Origin: Atkinsonella hypoxylon
Lineage: Eukaryota > Ascomycota > Sordariomycetes > Hypocreales > Clavicipitaceae
NCBI GenBank assembly: GCA_000729835.1
Contig: JFHB01000379.1
Coordinates: forward strand, 1-13,078
Direction: 5' to 3'
Length of the DNA stretch: 13,078 bases
The translations under genes and the position numbers were made by a program. Shown here in pieces: positions 1 through 8,732 of this stretch (positions are counted from its first letter, which is position 1; each line of letters starts with the position of its first letter). A model generated the notes under the pieces. It was not told the DNA's origin and did not search any database. It was given only the letters and a program-made list of their open reading frames with translations.

Positions 1-1
1 A

Positions 2-520
2 AAGAATATTAATATATATATTAGTTAGATTAATAAGCTTATAAATAAGGCTAATATTCTAGTAAGTAAGAGAAAAAGTATACTTTATAAATATATTCTA
101 GCTTACCTAAATCCTACCTTATTAATAGAGTTTAAAGACCTTAACATTAGCTATAAGGTGTTTTCTAGTTATATAGCTAATATAGCGTTAGCTTATAAGT
201 AAATTACTAAAGAATGCTAATAAAAAAGAAGAGAACTTAACGTTTAAAAGGCCTATAAAGCTATTAAAAAGGAACCTTACTGTTCTTCTAGAGTTAATAG
301 AAATAACTATAAGTTACTAGAAATTAGGAATTCTTTCTACAAAAGAGAGTAAATATTAGCTAAAAGCTAATACTTTAATTATAAAGAAAAAGAGCACCTT
401 ACCTATAACTGCTCTAGTAGAAAGAAGGTTACTACTACTAGAAAAGCAACAAAAGAAGAAGATTCTTAGTCTTCTAGTTTATCTTTTAATTTAAAAAACT
501 AGAAGTACTACTAGAAGTCT
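2..520 (+). pseudogene. gag: Gag C-terminal part with zinc knuckle (outer element)
   Basis: Gag is the structural protein that forms the retrotransposon particle and binds its RNA. The frame starting at base 2 reads through the window edge, so the N-terminal capsid part is missing. Its first 80 codons resemble the end of fungal gypsy Gag, with a Lys-Arg-Lys-Ser patch and a Phe-Lys-Asp...Ile-Ser-Tyr segment. At 371-412 a nucleic-acid-binding knuckle has exact C-x2-C-x4-H-x4-C spacing, but the first two Cys codons read TAC and TAT (Tyr). The His (395) and last Cys (410) remain. Cys to Tyr is what RIP does to TGC and TGT. In-frame TAA and TAG codons are scattered through it. The end is uncertain, because the protease follows in another frame, by an indel or an original frameshift. 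Confidence 0.75.
371..412 (+). other. Retroviral-type zinc knuckle, two Cys mutated to Tyr
   Basis: The motif positions are 371 (Tyr for Cys), 380 (Tyr for Cys), 395 (His) and 410 (Cys), giving C-x2-C-x4-H-x4-C spacing. Lys and Glu fill the loop before the His. Basic residues follow directly, as is usual for Gag nucleocapsid. Confidence 0.8.
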
Positions 521-531
521 TTACAGTAGTT

Positions 532-1393
532 AAGATGCTATAGGTAGCTAGAATTAGTAATAAAAACCTAAATTTATTTATAATTCCTATATAGTTATAG
601 TTATATAGATTAGGATTTAAGATTTAAGCTTTATATAATATAGAAGCAGATATTTTATTGCTAGTTAGCTATTAAGTAGCTAAGTAGACTAAGAAGTTAT
701 TAAAATAGGTTCCTAAGAAGCTATTAATACCTATATCTTTATTTAATTATTGTAATTAAAGTGCTAAAAAGGTTACTTACTCTATTAAAGAAACAATAGA
801 GCTAAATAGATAATAATTTATTAAATAGAAGTTTTATATTATTAATATAGATTATAATGTATTTATTAGTTAAGAATAGCTAATAGCTTAAAATGTTTAG
901 TTATATCCCTAAAGCAAAAGAATTATATAGTTAAAGAATTAACCTAATAATATAAAGTTCTTATTAGCTATAATACTAAACCTATAAAAGAAAAAGGTTA
1001 ATTCTATAGTTTAAAAAGATACTTTATAATATAACTAGAGAATAAACAATTAAATTAATTATAAAAAGCATTTAATCTACTAGATCTTAAAATACCTAAA
1101 TCCTTAAGAAGAGGTTACTTTAACTTTAAGTAAAGATTTAACTAAACCTCTAGTTAATATAGTAGAGCTATAAGTAAGAATTAAAGCTAACCCTTATTAA
1201 TTACAATAGAAGAAGTTATAAATACTTAATAAAGCTATAGCCTTTATTAATTAAATAGTTTTACTATCTATAATTAGCCTTTAAGCTCTTAGAGTATAAT
1301 TCTAGTAGAAGATATATATAGGTAAAACTATTCCCTTTTATAAGAATAAAGATCTAGAGTATATTAAGTTAGTAAAAGAGTTAATTCCTTTAC
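532..1393 (+). pseudogene. pol: Aspartic protease and start of pre-RT linker (outer element)
   Basis: This is the retroviral-type aspartic protease that cleaves the polyprotein. The frame (phase of base 628) shows Ala-Leu-Tyr-Asn-Ile-Glu-Ala-Asp at 628-651, which corresponds to the family's Ala-Leu-x-Asp-Thr/Ser-Gly-Ala-Asp. The catalytic Asp (637) reads AAT and the Thr reads ATA, both RIP-type changes; Glu in place of Gly is not explained by RIP. About 70 codons later, near 841, an Asp-Tyr-Asn-Val-Phe-Ile-Ser-x-Glu-Trp-Leu stretch matches the flap-distal conserved part of gypsy proteases. A Lys-rich linker follows to 1393, with many in-frame TAA and TAG and no TGA. The linker resumes at 1901 after an insertion. 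The N-terminal limit is approximate. Confidence 0.7.
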
Positions 1394-1402
1394 AGTTAGT
1401 AT
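1394..1402 (+). repeat. Left copy of 9-bp direct repeat AGTTAGTAT
   Basis: An exact copy is at 1901-1909. The two copies bracket a 498-bp segment. Deleting one copy plus the segment (507 bp, a multiple of three) makes a continuous gypsy linker, so this looks like a target-site duplication. Confidence 0.65.
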
Positions 1403-1691
1403 TAAGAGGGAGATAGAAGATAAAGAAGCTTTTAGTGTGTAGAAGAGTTTAAATTGCTTTCTTAATTCCTCTAACTTAGGAGGGAGGAAGCGGCCTATAT
1501 ATAGCTAATTCTAAGAGAGGAAGAAAGAGAAGAAGAGAAGGAAAAACAAGAAGGGGGATAGCTAAATACCCAAAAATCCTGCAGCTTGTAGAGCAAGAGA
1601 ATGCTAAGAGATGCTAAGTGATCTATTACACTGCCTCTATAAGAGGGGCAGATATTAGTGTATATAGAGCCTTATAACAAAGGAAAGATAA

Positions 1692-1729
1692 TAGACTAGA
1701 TAACCTCTGTTGTATTCTATCCTAGTCTA
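1692..1729. repeat. Inverted repeat TAGACTAG/CTAGTCTA
   Basis: Perfect 8-bp arms at 1692-1699 and 1722-1729 enclose a 22-base loop. Weaker pairing continues outside: GGAAA just upstream and TTTCC downstream. Confidence 0.6.
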
Positions 1730-1750
1730 CTATACCTACTTGTTTCCTAC

Positions 1751-1771
1751 ACTTAGTTGTTGTAACTAAGT
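1751..1771. repeat. Hairpin ACTTAGTT-loop-AACTAAGT
   Basis: Perfect 8-bp arms at 1751-1758 and 1764-1771 with a five-base loop GTTGT, inside the 498-bp insertion. Confidence 0.65.
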
Positions 1772-1835
1772 TCCTTTGTACTATTGTTGGAGTAGTTGTG
1801 CTAGTAACAGCTGTTAGAGCTAATGTTGCGTGAAG

Positions 1836-1857
1836 CTAGCGATATTGGTATCGCTAG
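1836..1857. repeat. Hairpin CTAGCGATA-TTGG-TATCGCTAG
   Basis: Perfect 9-bp arms at 1836-1844 and 1849-1857 with a four-base loop. Both arms keep a CpG in a region where CpG is rare. Confidence 0.7.
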
Positions 1858-1900
1858 TGTTGTGGCCACTTTTGGCACTGGTGTTAAAGCTACTTTTGAT

Positions 1901-1909
1901 AGTTAGTAT
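1901..1909 (+). repeat. Right copy of 9-bp direct repeat AGTTAGTAT
   Basis: Identical to 1394-1402. It is followed directly by the continuation of the outer element's linker. Confidence 0.65.
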
Positions 1910-2006
1910 ATCTAGAAGAATTCTTTTTAAAGAAGGCTGCTGTAGTGTTACTGCCTAGTTACTTTAGTTATAATATTGTGTTAAAATTAGCTAAGCTATT
2001 GTTAAG
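1910..2006 (+). pseudogene. pol: Pre-RT linker of the outer element, continued
   Basis: The frame in phase with base 628 reads Leu-Glu-Glu-Phe-Phe-Leu-Lys-Lys-Ala-Ala, then Leu-Pro-Ser-Tyr-Phe-Ser-Tyr-Asn-Ile. This matches the gypsy segment just before RT (a Phe-Ser-Lys-Lys-Ala patch, then Leu-Pro-Pro-His-Arg-Pro-x-Asp-His), with His to Tyr and Asp to Asn as expected from RIP. It joins upstream to the Lys-Glu-Leu-Ile-Pro codons at 1375-1389 if the 507-bp insertion is removed. Downstream it joins the RT start at 11964 if the inner element is removed. Confidence 0.65.
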
Positions 2007-2011
2007 CTTCC
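2007..2011 (+). repeat. Target-site duplication CTTCC, left copy
   Basis: These five bases directly precede the 5' LTR (TGTTA...) and are repeated exactly at 11959-11963, directly after the 3' LTR. Five bp is the usual size for Ty3/gypsy integration. Confidence 0.93.
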
Positions 2012-2254
2012 TGTTACGGGATAATCCTACAGACCTGCAGGTCACTAGTGCACGTAACTGCAATTATGTATAAGTAGTTAGAAGCAACACTTAGGTAGTT
2101 AGATTGAACAATTAACAATTATTTACTAGAACACTATTTCTAGATGCTCCTTATAGAAGCTCTTATAACTTCTCTTACGATTTATTGTATAACCTATTAA
2201 ATCTAACAACCTATTGTTACTTCTAATAAACCTACGTTAGATTCTACTGTAATA
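2012..2254 (+). repeat. 5' LTR of inner chromovirus (243 bp)
   Basis: It starts TGTTA and ends GTAATA (ancestrally ...ACA, as in the other copy). It aligns without gaps to 11716-11958. The first half keeps CpA, TpG and CpG sites, including a 12-bp palindrome at 2032-2043. The second half is mutated to TpA relative to the 3' copy. A TATA-like TATAAG lies at 2069-2074. In such elements the LTR carries promoter, polyadenylation and integration end signals. Confidence 0.95.
2032..2043. promoter_or_regulatory. 12-bp perfect palindrome in the LTR
   Basis: GACCTGCAGGTC equals its own reverse complement and lies 20 bases into the LTR, upstream of the TATA-like sequence. The matching site in the 3' LTR (11736-11747) has decayed by transitions. 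A dimeric-factor binding site is possible, but this is inference from symmetry and position only. Confidence 0.35.
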
Positions 2255-2340
2255 AGTAGTAGTAATTGCTTCTAATTATTGCTAACCCTTCTTAAGCTTA
2301 AAAAGCTAAAATTGTAATATTTAAGATAGAGTAACTTTAG
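2255..2340 (+). other. Leader with primer-binding-site position
   Basis: These 86 bases lie between the 5' LTR and the gag frame. The primer binding site should start at or just after 2255. The sequence there contains TAGTAGTAATTGC; TAG could be a mutated TGG, the usual start of a tRNA-complementary site. I cannot assign a tRNA because of the mutations. Confidence 0.4.
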
Positions 2341-4400
2341 AAGAAGCTTAGTAAAAGAAATTATATTTCTTTTATTAATAAAGAACTTAAAACTATATAC
2401 TAATTCTATAAATTTTACTACTAAAATCTAGATTTCTAGATTTAAAAAAGAGATTTTATACCTTAAGAGAAAAAAAGCTTATTACTTTATTTTACTTACT
2501 ATAAATTTATTAATAAACAGCTTAAATTATATAACTAACCTAAGCTAATAGAACTACCTTCTTACTAGAATACTATTAACACTTCTATAGTATAGTAGGT
2601 ATAAAGGTAGGTTAATAGAATTATTAATAAGGCTAAATCTACTAAACTCCTTATAGATTTACTAATAGTAATGCTAAAAGGAAAAGCTAAAGCTAGATTA
2701 TTTAGATTTAATAGCTTAAAAAATACTATCTATAAAGCTAGTGCTAGTTCTACCTAGAATATTAAAGGAAAGTAAATATAGAGATCTAGATTTACACTAC
2801 TTACTAAAGACCTAGATTTATTAGATATACCTTAAACTACTAAAAAGAACTTACTAATTAAAGAACTAGCTAAAATCTTACTACTTTTATAGGCTTACTA
2901 AAGGTTTTATACCTTTAAGCTAAAGTATAAAGTAAAAAAAGCAGTAGAACTACTTAAAAAAAGAAACCTCTTACTAAAATAGCTTATAGGTTTTTCTATA
3001 GAAATTAGTAAGTAAATTAGTAGAATTAAAGAAGAATTAATTAATAAAATTAGTAAATTATAGAGAGAATTAAACAATAAAATTACTACTCTTTAGGTAA
3101 AGCAATAATACTTAGCCTAAAAAATAGAGACTATACTTAAGCCTTAGGATAAATATAATAGATAATACTATATCTAATAAGGCTTTTAGCTTAAGAATTA
3201 TAGGTAAAGAGCTTTTAATCTTTACTTACCTCTAAAAAATAACTAGAACTAAAAGTAAGGTTAAAAGTAACCTTTAGGTAAAGAAAACTATATAATATGG
3301 AGATACTTTAAACACTTTAGTACTTTTCTAAAAGAATAAAAGCTACTATAATTTCTAAAGAATCTATTAGAGTAATACTATAATAGTAAAGCTAAGAAGA
3401 GCTAAGATACTAAAAAAGACTAAGATTAAGTATTTAGTAACTTTAAATATTAGTATATAAATTAATAAGTACTATACTATATTAGAAACAATAATCTCTA
3501 GCTAAATCTAGTAAATAAGAGGCTAGATCTACATTAGAAATAGAATAACTAGAGTAATATATAGTTTTAAACCTCTAAAGAATAAATAAATTCTATATAG
3601 AAGATTACTAATATTAGTTACTTTAAACTCTTTAATAATAGAAATATCTATAAGCTAATTTTATATAAAGGAAAGTATACTATTTTCTATAATATAAAGC
3701 TATAGATCTAAGCTATTAAAGACTACTATAGCTATAGTGCAATTAACGCCTAAGAAGCTATTTACATTAAGCTTTAAACTCTCTTTAAAGGGAATATATT
3801 AATATAGTATAAGTAGTATCTAGATTACTATAAAAAAACAGCTATTTTTAGTAGTTTAAACTCTATTTATACTACTATCTATAAAGAATTTAGTATATAG
3901 ATCTAGAATGTAATAATATAGCTAGATTTAGCTAAGTTTATAGAGTAAAATATAATTAAAGAAAAATTATTTAGGGAATTTACCTCTAGAGTATTTTAAT
4001 ATATTTATATAAATAGTAAAACTACTAATCTTTAGCTTCTTTTAAGACTCTATTATAAGCTATACCTAGGATTATAATAGCTATACTTAATTTTAACAGT
4101 AAAAGACCTAAGATTTATATATATTACTATAGTAAATAATAAGGTTAAGAATCTATAAGAATGCTTTAAGGATTTAGGAAAATAATAAAAATTAAAGACT
4201 ATAAGGAAGAAACTAATACCTATTACACTTAAAGTAAATCTAATAATAAGAACTTTAAAAACAATAAGGTAGCCTAAAGTAACTAGGTAAACTAAAATAA
4301 AAGCAATAGTTAATTTTAGTTCTAACCTTTATTCTATAAAAATTACTAGAATAATTGTTCTTAGTACCTACTATAAAACTAAGGGAATTAGCTACTAAGA
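2341..4400 (+). pseudogene. gag: Gag of inner chromovirus, unusually long
   Basis: One frame in the phase of base 2341 can be followed for about 1.9 kb without a TGA or an obvious shift, broken only by TAA and TAG. Roughly residues 195-270 (about 2930-3150) are rich in Lys, Glu, Leu and Ile with a coiled-coil look (repeats such as Arg-Ile-Lys-Glu-Glu-Leu-Ile). The later part (about 3600-4200) resembles a gypsy capsid region: Phe-Lys-Gly, Tyr-Leu-Asp-Tyr-Tyr-Lys, Phe-Arg-Glu-Phe-Thr and a Leu-rich stretch. At about 680 codons it is longer than many fungal Gag proteins. I did not find a zinc knuckle with proper spacing; a shift may hide it near 4320-4360. Start and end are approximate; true start codons would have turned from ATG to ATA. 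Confidence 0.6.
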
Positions 4401-4799
4401 GAGTAGTAGCTTTAGTTTTAGTAGAACTAGGATTTAGGGACTAGCTAGAATTATTAGCTAAAGCTATAGTATTCTTAGTAGCTCTAATATTTCTAATAAT
4501 AGAGCTTACTGTAGAATAATAAAGAATATATCTATATAATAACGTTTAAAGATAAATCTAACTAGAAAGACTATAAGAAGTACCTTAAAAGCTATAGATA
4601 TTAGTTAATAGAAAAAGGAGAAATAGTTAATGCTAAGGAACTACTAACTAGCTTAGAATCTAACTTTATTAAAACCTATTTTACTAAAAGTAAAGAAAAG
4701 TAAAAGAAAAAGGTTTAAATAAAAGTAAACTAAAAGGATTTATAGAGAATCTAAATAGAGTAAGTAGTTAAAGTAGTTATAAAGCTATAGCTTATTAAA

Positions 4800-5222
4800 T
4801 CTAGTATTTTAAAGTTAAATTTCTTCCTAAAGATTTCTATTTAATTCTATAATAAAGAACTATTATATTAAATCTACCTAAATACTAAAACCTCTTTAGT
4901 ACTAGTTAATAAAGTATAGTTAACTTAGTTTAGTTAGAATATAAAATAGGCAAAAATAGAGCTAAAACTAGTTACTAGAGTGCAATTATCTTTTTATATC
5001 TCTAAGACAGCTACATTTAACTTCTATATCCTTAGATCTATATATAGTGTGCCTATAACTAGCTATTTTATAGTTATAGCTAATATAATAAGTAACTTAG
5101 AACTAAAGCTTCTTTTAGGTTTAACCTTCCTTTATAATTATAGTGTTAAAATCGATTTTATCTGCCCTAAAGCTACTATTAAGTCTGTTTATAATATAGT
5201 TATAGAAATAGGTATCTTCTAG
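4800..5222 (+). pseudogene. pol: Protease domain (inner element)
   Basis: The last 80 codons (4980-5222) happen to lack a stop and form the longest open frame in the window, but this is a fragment, not a gene. The GTG at 4980 is an internal Val. Within it, Leu-Glu-Leu-Lys-Leu-Leu-Leu-Gly-Leu-x-Phe-Leu-Tyr-x-Tyr...Ile-Asp-Phe (about 5097-5160) matches the C-terminal signature of gypsy aspartic proteases (Ile-Leu-Gly-x-x-Trp/Phe-Leu...Ile-Asp-Trp/Phe). The frame extends upstream through TAG codons to about 4800. I could not place the catalytic Asp-Ser/Thr-Gly with confidence. Confidence 0.7.
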
Positions 5223-5888
5223 CTAATTTTAAAGATTTTACATTAGAATATAACAGCAGTATAAGCTATAATAATTCCGCTAAAATTGTAGAAGTATATC
5301 TTAGTTAAATAGAAAAAGGTACTAGCTAATAAAAAGGCTACTGCCTACTATATATACTTAAAATCTAACTTTATTCTAGATATATTGCTTAGTATAACTA
5401 ATTAGGAATAAATAGTAGCCTATAACTATTTAGATAAATTTATTATAATTTAGAAAAATTAAAAGGTTGCTTATCTTTAGTATAATAAAGAGCTTAAGGC
5501 TAACTATATAATTATAAACCTATTTAATTTATATATATATTTTTCTAAGGATATTACACCTAATAATAGTCTATTACCTATAGAAGATTATAAGTTATAG
5601 AAAGAAAGTAATAGTAGTAGATTTAACCCTAAGAAAGTTAATAATAGTATCTCTATATATAAAATCTCTTATTTTAAGGATGTACTATATATCTACAATA
5701 AATATAAGGTTAAGGTAGAAAACTTAAACCTAAATATTACAACTAAGCTTATTAACTTAATAAATAAATATAATATTTATTATAATAGAGGTATTATTCC
5801 TATACCTAAAGACTAGCACATAAGAGTAGATCTAGTAAATAGATAGTAGAAGCAGCTAAAATCTATCTAAATCTACCTACTAGAAGCT

Positions 5889-6600
5889 AAAGATAAAGCT
5901 AAACTAAATAAGGTTTATAATAAGCTATATTTAAGTAGAAAGATATTATATTTAAACAACTTAGTAGCTATAGCCTACTTAGCCTTTATAGTATAGATTA
6001 AAACCTTAATAAAAAGAAAAGAATAAGTTGTAGTTAATATAAAGCTACTTAACAGTATAGTAATGCTAAATATATACTCTTTACTAGATTAATTAAACAT
6101 TATAGTAAATATATATAGTAAGAAGATATTTTTACTCTTTAATATATTAGGGTTTTTTTACTAGCTTTCTATAAAATAAGAACATTAATCTTATATAGTA
6201 GTAATATTAAAATAAGAATTAAAAGTATTAAATATAGCACTTATAAGCTTTAAGAATATATTAGCTTTTACTTAATAGTATATAGACTAATTATTTTAAA
6301 AGCATTAATATTTTATATAAATCTATATTAATAACATTATTATATTCTTTAACTCTACTAAGGACTACCTTATATACCTTAATATAGTCTTATTAATTCT
6401 AGAGAAAAATAAGTTAATAATAGCTATAAAGAAGTTATTTATAGGCTACTTAGCTATTTAGCTATTAGGTTTTATTGTTAATAGTAATAGAATTACTAAT
6501 ATAAATAATAGGCTAAAAGCTTTTTAAAAACTTAAGTTTCTAGTAGATCTTATAAATCTAAAGACCTTTATTAATATAGCTAGCTTTTTATAGAAAAGTA
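5889..6600 (+). pseudogene. pol: Reverse transcriptase domain (inner element)
   Basis: This enzyme copies the element's RNA into DNA. The N-terminal segment (about 5889-5990) reads Asp-Lys-Ala-Lys-Leu-Asn-Lys and later Leu-Val-Ala-Ile-Ala-Tyr, as in fungal gypsy RT. A Val-Val-Val-Asn-Ile-Lys-x-Leu-Asn at about 6027-6053 stands for Val-Val-Val-Asp-Ile-Arg-x-Leu-Asn. The motif A Asp (6141) reads AAT. The YxDD box at 6324-6335 reads Tyr-Ile-Asn-Asn, so both catalytic Asp are lost by G-to-A changes. A Phe-Ile-Gly-Tyr...Leu-Leu-Gly-Phe motif follows near 6440-6475. The enzyme is certainly inactive. Confidence 0.9.
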
Positions 6601-6799
6601 TTCTATAGTTTAATATATAAATTTACTTACTATAAAAATAAAAAACTACTTTACTATAAAAGCTTTATAAGAAAGGCTTAACTAATAGTTTACTTAAACT
6701 AATATACTAAAAGAAAGCCTAAAAAGTAATATTTTTACTAGAACTTAAGGAAAAGAAAGTATTCTAAGAGGTAAAAGTATACTTTAATAAAAACACTAT

Positions 6800-7260
6800 T
6801 CTATAGCACTATAACTCTAGTAAGTATTTATTCTTTAAAGTTAATACTTATAAGGAAGGATTTAGGCTCTTTATCTTCTAGCTTATAGGTAAATAGAATA
6901 GTTATAGTATATTTAGTAAAAACATTAAAAGCAACTAGCTATAGCTAATTCTTTTTCTCTTAAGATATACTTTTAACCTAAAGAAACATTATAGATTAAC
7001 TAAAGTAGAGGTAGCTATAATTATATAAAGTGTTTAAAAGCTATAGAAAATAGTTTAATCTAATTACTATACTATTAATATTATTATAGACTACTTATTA
7101 GCGAAGGGAATTATTAAATATACCTTACTTACTATAATAGATCTAGATAAGGCTAATCTAAAATTAGCTAAAGTAGCTAATTATTTATTGCAATTTAACC
7201 TAAGAGTTTTCTATATACTAGAAGTACTAAATATAGTGCTAAATATACTCTTTAGGTTGC
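6800..7260 (+). pseudogene. pol: RNase H domain (inner element)
   Basis: RNase H removes the RNA strand during reverse transcription. The first catalytic Asp lies in a Val-Asn-Thr-Tyr-Lys-Glu-Gly-Phe segment and reads AAT at 6843. The Glu is kept (GAG at 7008, in Leu-Thr-Lys-Val-Glu-Val-Ala), as is the next Asp (GAC at 7089, in Ile-Ile-Ile-Asp-Tyr). The last Asp, in the Asn-Ile-Val-Pro-Asp-x-Leu-Ser-Arg-Leu block, reads AAT at 7242. The region between, Asn-Leu-Lys-Leu-Ala-Lys...Tyr-Leu-x-Gln-Phe-Asn-Leu, is typical of fungal gypsy RNase H. Confidence 0.9.
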
Positions 7261-7559
7261 TAGTTATAGTTTTATACTAAGAGAAAACTTATAATAGTAA
7301 ATTTAATAAGCTTAATATAAGCGCGTTTTTTACTAAAGAATATAGTACTACAGCAGTATTAAATAAAGGTCTAAAAGAGGAAATTACTTAAGGCTATAGT
7401 TTTAATCTAAAGCTTAGTAGAATTATAGAAGGTATTAAGGACTTTTATAAAAAGTAGAATTAGTAAAATTAACAATAAAGACTAAGGATTCTACTATATA
7501 AATAAACTCTATAAGACAATAGACTTTTATACTATTATAATAGAAAAGGCCTATTTTAA

Positions 7560-8520
7560 CTATATATACCTATAAAGGTTATAGAATCTATTCTTAAAAT
7601 AGTTTATAATAATTAAAACTATTTTAGCGCCTATAGAATAGCAGTAGAATTATAGGTAGTTTACTTTCTATAGATATATAAGTAGATTTAAATCTATATT
7701 ACTTACTGCTATACCTATAAAGAAAATGCAATTAACTGTAGTAAGCTGCTAAAGGAATTAAGGTTATTAGAGTTAGTTTTAATGCTTTTCTATATAATTT
7801 TGCTTAATTTTATTACTAATATACCTAAAGTTAGCTTAATAAACACTCTATAGCAAAAAGATAGATATAGCTTCTATAACTTACTATATTTAGTAAATTA
7901 CTTATTTAGTAAGTAAACAATCCTTATACTTAAGTATACAATATATATAGCAGAAATTTAGGCAGAACTGCTCTTATAGATACTATATTTATTAGACTAA
8001 GGCCTTCTTAAGTAGATTATAAGTAACTAAGATTTAAAGTTTATTTCTAATATCTAGAGAAGTATATTTACTTAAATTAGAAGTAAATTGCTTATAGCTA
8101 TAGCTTACTACCTATAGATAGATAAAATAGCTAAATAGAAGAATTAAATAGTTATTATTACTGTTTAATACTATATAGTTATAAATCTAGATATACTATA
8201 GACTGTAATACTTCTAGCACTATAGCACTAACTTAATAATATAGTAGTAGCTAGTATAGAGATTTCCCTTAATAAACTTATATATAGTTTCTAACTAGCT
8301 ACTATTGTTAATTTAATCTAATTAGATAATATTTCTAGCAATAGAATAGATATAAGCAATATAGCTGTACTTTAGAAGCTATATTAGTAAAAGGTAGAAA
8401 TAGCTATTAGTATAGTAAATGCCTTAAGCAAGATTAAATATAACGCTTAGTATAAGCCTATTAATATTAAAGTAAAGAATATAGTTTACCTATAATTACA
8501 CTAAGGATATATACTTCTAG
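7560..8520 (+). pseudogene. pol: Integrase: zinc-binding and DDE core (inner element)
   Basis: The integrase inserts the DNA copy. The HHCC zinc site has H-x3-H at 7620 and 7632 (both now Tyr), then 24 residues, then C-x2-C at 7707 (Cys kept) and 7716 (now Tyr). In the catalytic core the three acidic residues are at 7806 (AAT, Asn, in Leu-x-Phe-Ile-Thr), 8025 (AAC, Asn, in Ile-Ile-Ser-x-x-Asp-x-Lys-Phe-Ile-Ser) and 8133 (AAA, Lys, in the Tyr-His-Pro-Gln-Thr-Asp-Gly-x-Ala-Glu block). All three changes are G-to-A in TpG context. The region around 8232 (Leu-Asn-Asn-Ile-Val-Val-Ala-Ser) corresponds to the Leu-Asn-Asn-Ser/Thr stretch after the core. Confidence 0.9.
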
Positions 8521-8732
8521 AAAAGCTAAAAAAGAAATAGTCTCCTTAATAGGTAGAGCTATATAAGGTTCTTATAAAAGTAAGCTTATTGTTGTTTTAC
8601 TTAGATTTTCTACTAGATTTATATATACACCTAGTAGTATTAGCAGCTTACCTTTAGAAGCTAAGATAAAGTAAAGACCCTTTTAACTAAAAAAAGTAAC
8701 TACTACTGCTAATTATAATAGAAGGGTTTAGT

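Larger units (their letters stand above)
1403..1900. mobile_element. Unclassified 498-bp insertion with low mutation load
   Basis: This segment breaks the outer element's pre-RT linker. It keeps many CpA, TpG and CpG dinucleotides that are nearly absent around it, and is richer in G and C. It opens purine-rich (about 1488-1560), then has several perfect inverted repeats (1692-1729, 1751-1771, 1836-1857). I see no long coding frame; an ATG at 1823 opens only about 27 codons to a TAG. The ends (TAAGAGGG and TTTTGAT) are neither TG...CA as in LTRs nor clear terminal inverted repeats, and there is no poly-A tail. A 9-bp target duplication is typical of Mutator-like elements and also falls within the SINE/LINE range. 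The class is left open. Confidence 0.55.
1..2011 (+). mobile_element. Left part of outer Ty3/gypsy-type retrotransposon, RIP-degraded
   Basis: This is the 5' portion of an LTR retrotransposon whose own 5' LTR and gag start lie before the window. In order it holds a gag C-terminal half with a zinc knuckle, a protease, a pre-RT linker and a 498-bp foreign insertion. It is then cut at 2011 by the insertion of a second retrotransposon and resumes at 11964 with its reverse transcriptase. When 9952 bp (inner element plus one CTTCC copy) are subtracted, the RT frame (12011 and on) and the protease frame (628 and on) fall in the same phase. The gag frame is in a different phase. That the two halves are one element is an inference from phase, order of domains and the target duplication. 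Confidence 0.85.

Noticed and set aside
1403..1900. Solo LTR, tRNA-type SINE or MITE assignment for the 498-bp insert
   Set aside because: The ends are not TG...CA, I found no clear RNA polymerase III A and B boxes, no poly-A tail, and the ends do not pair as terminal inverted repeats.
1823..1906. Short ATG frame in the low-RIP island
   Set aside because: It spans only about 27 codons before a TAG, has stops just upstream and no ribosome or homology evidence.
4980..5222. 80-codon open frame as a free-standing small gene with a GTG start
   Set aside because: It lies in the pol frame and carries the C-terminal protease signature; the same frame continues through TAG codons on both sides. It is a stop-free piece of a dead protease.
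7320..7332. AGCGCGTTTTTT as a terminator or special site
   Set aside because: An isolated GC patch followed by T in the RNase H-integrase interval; no stem precedes it and fungal transcription does not end this way.
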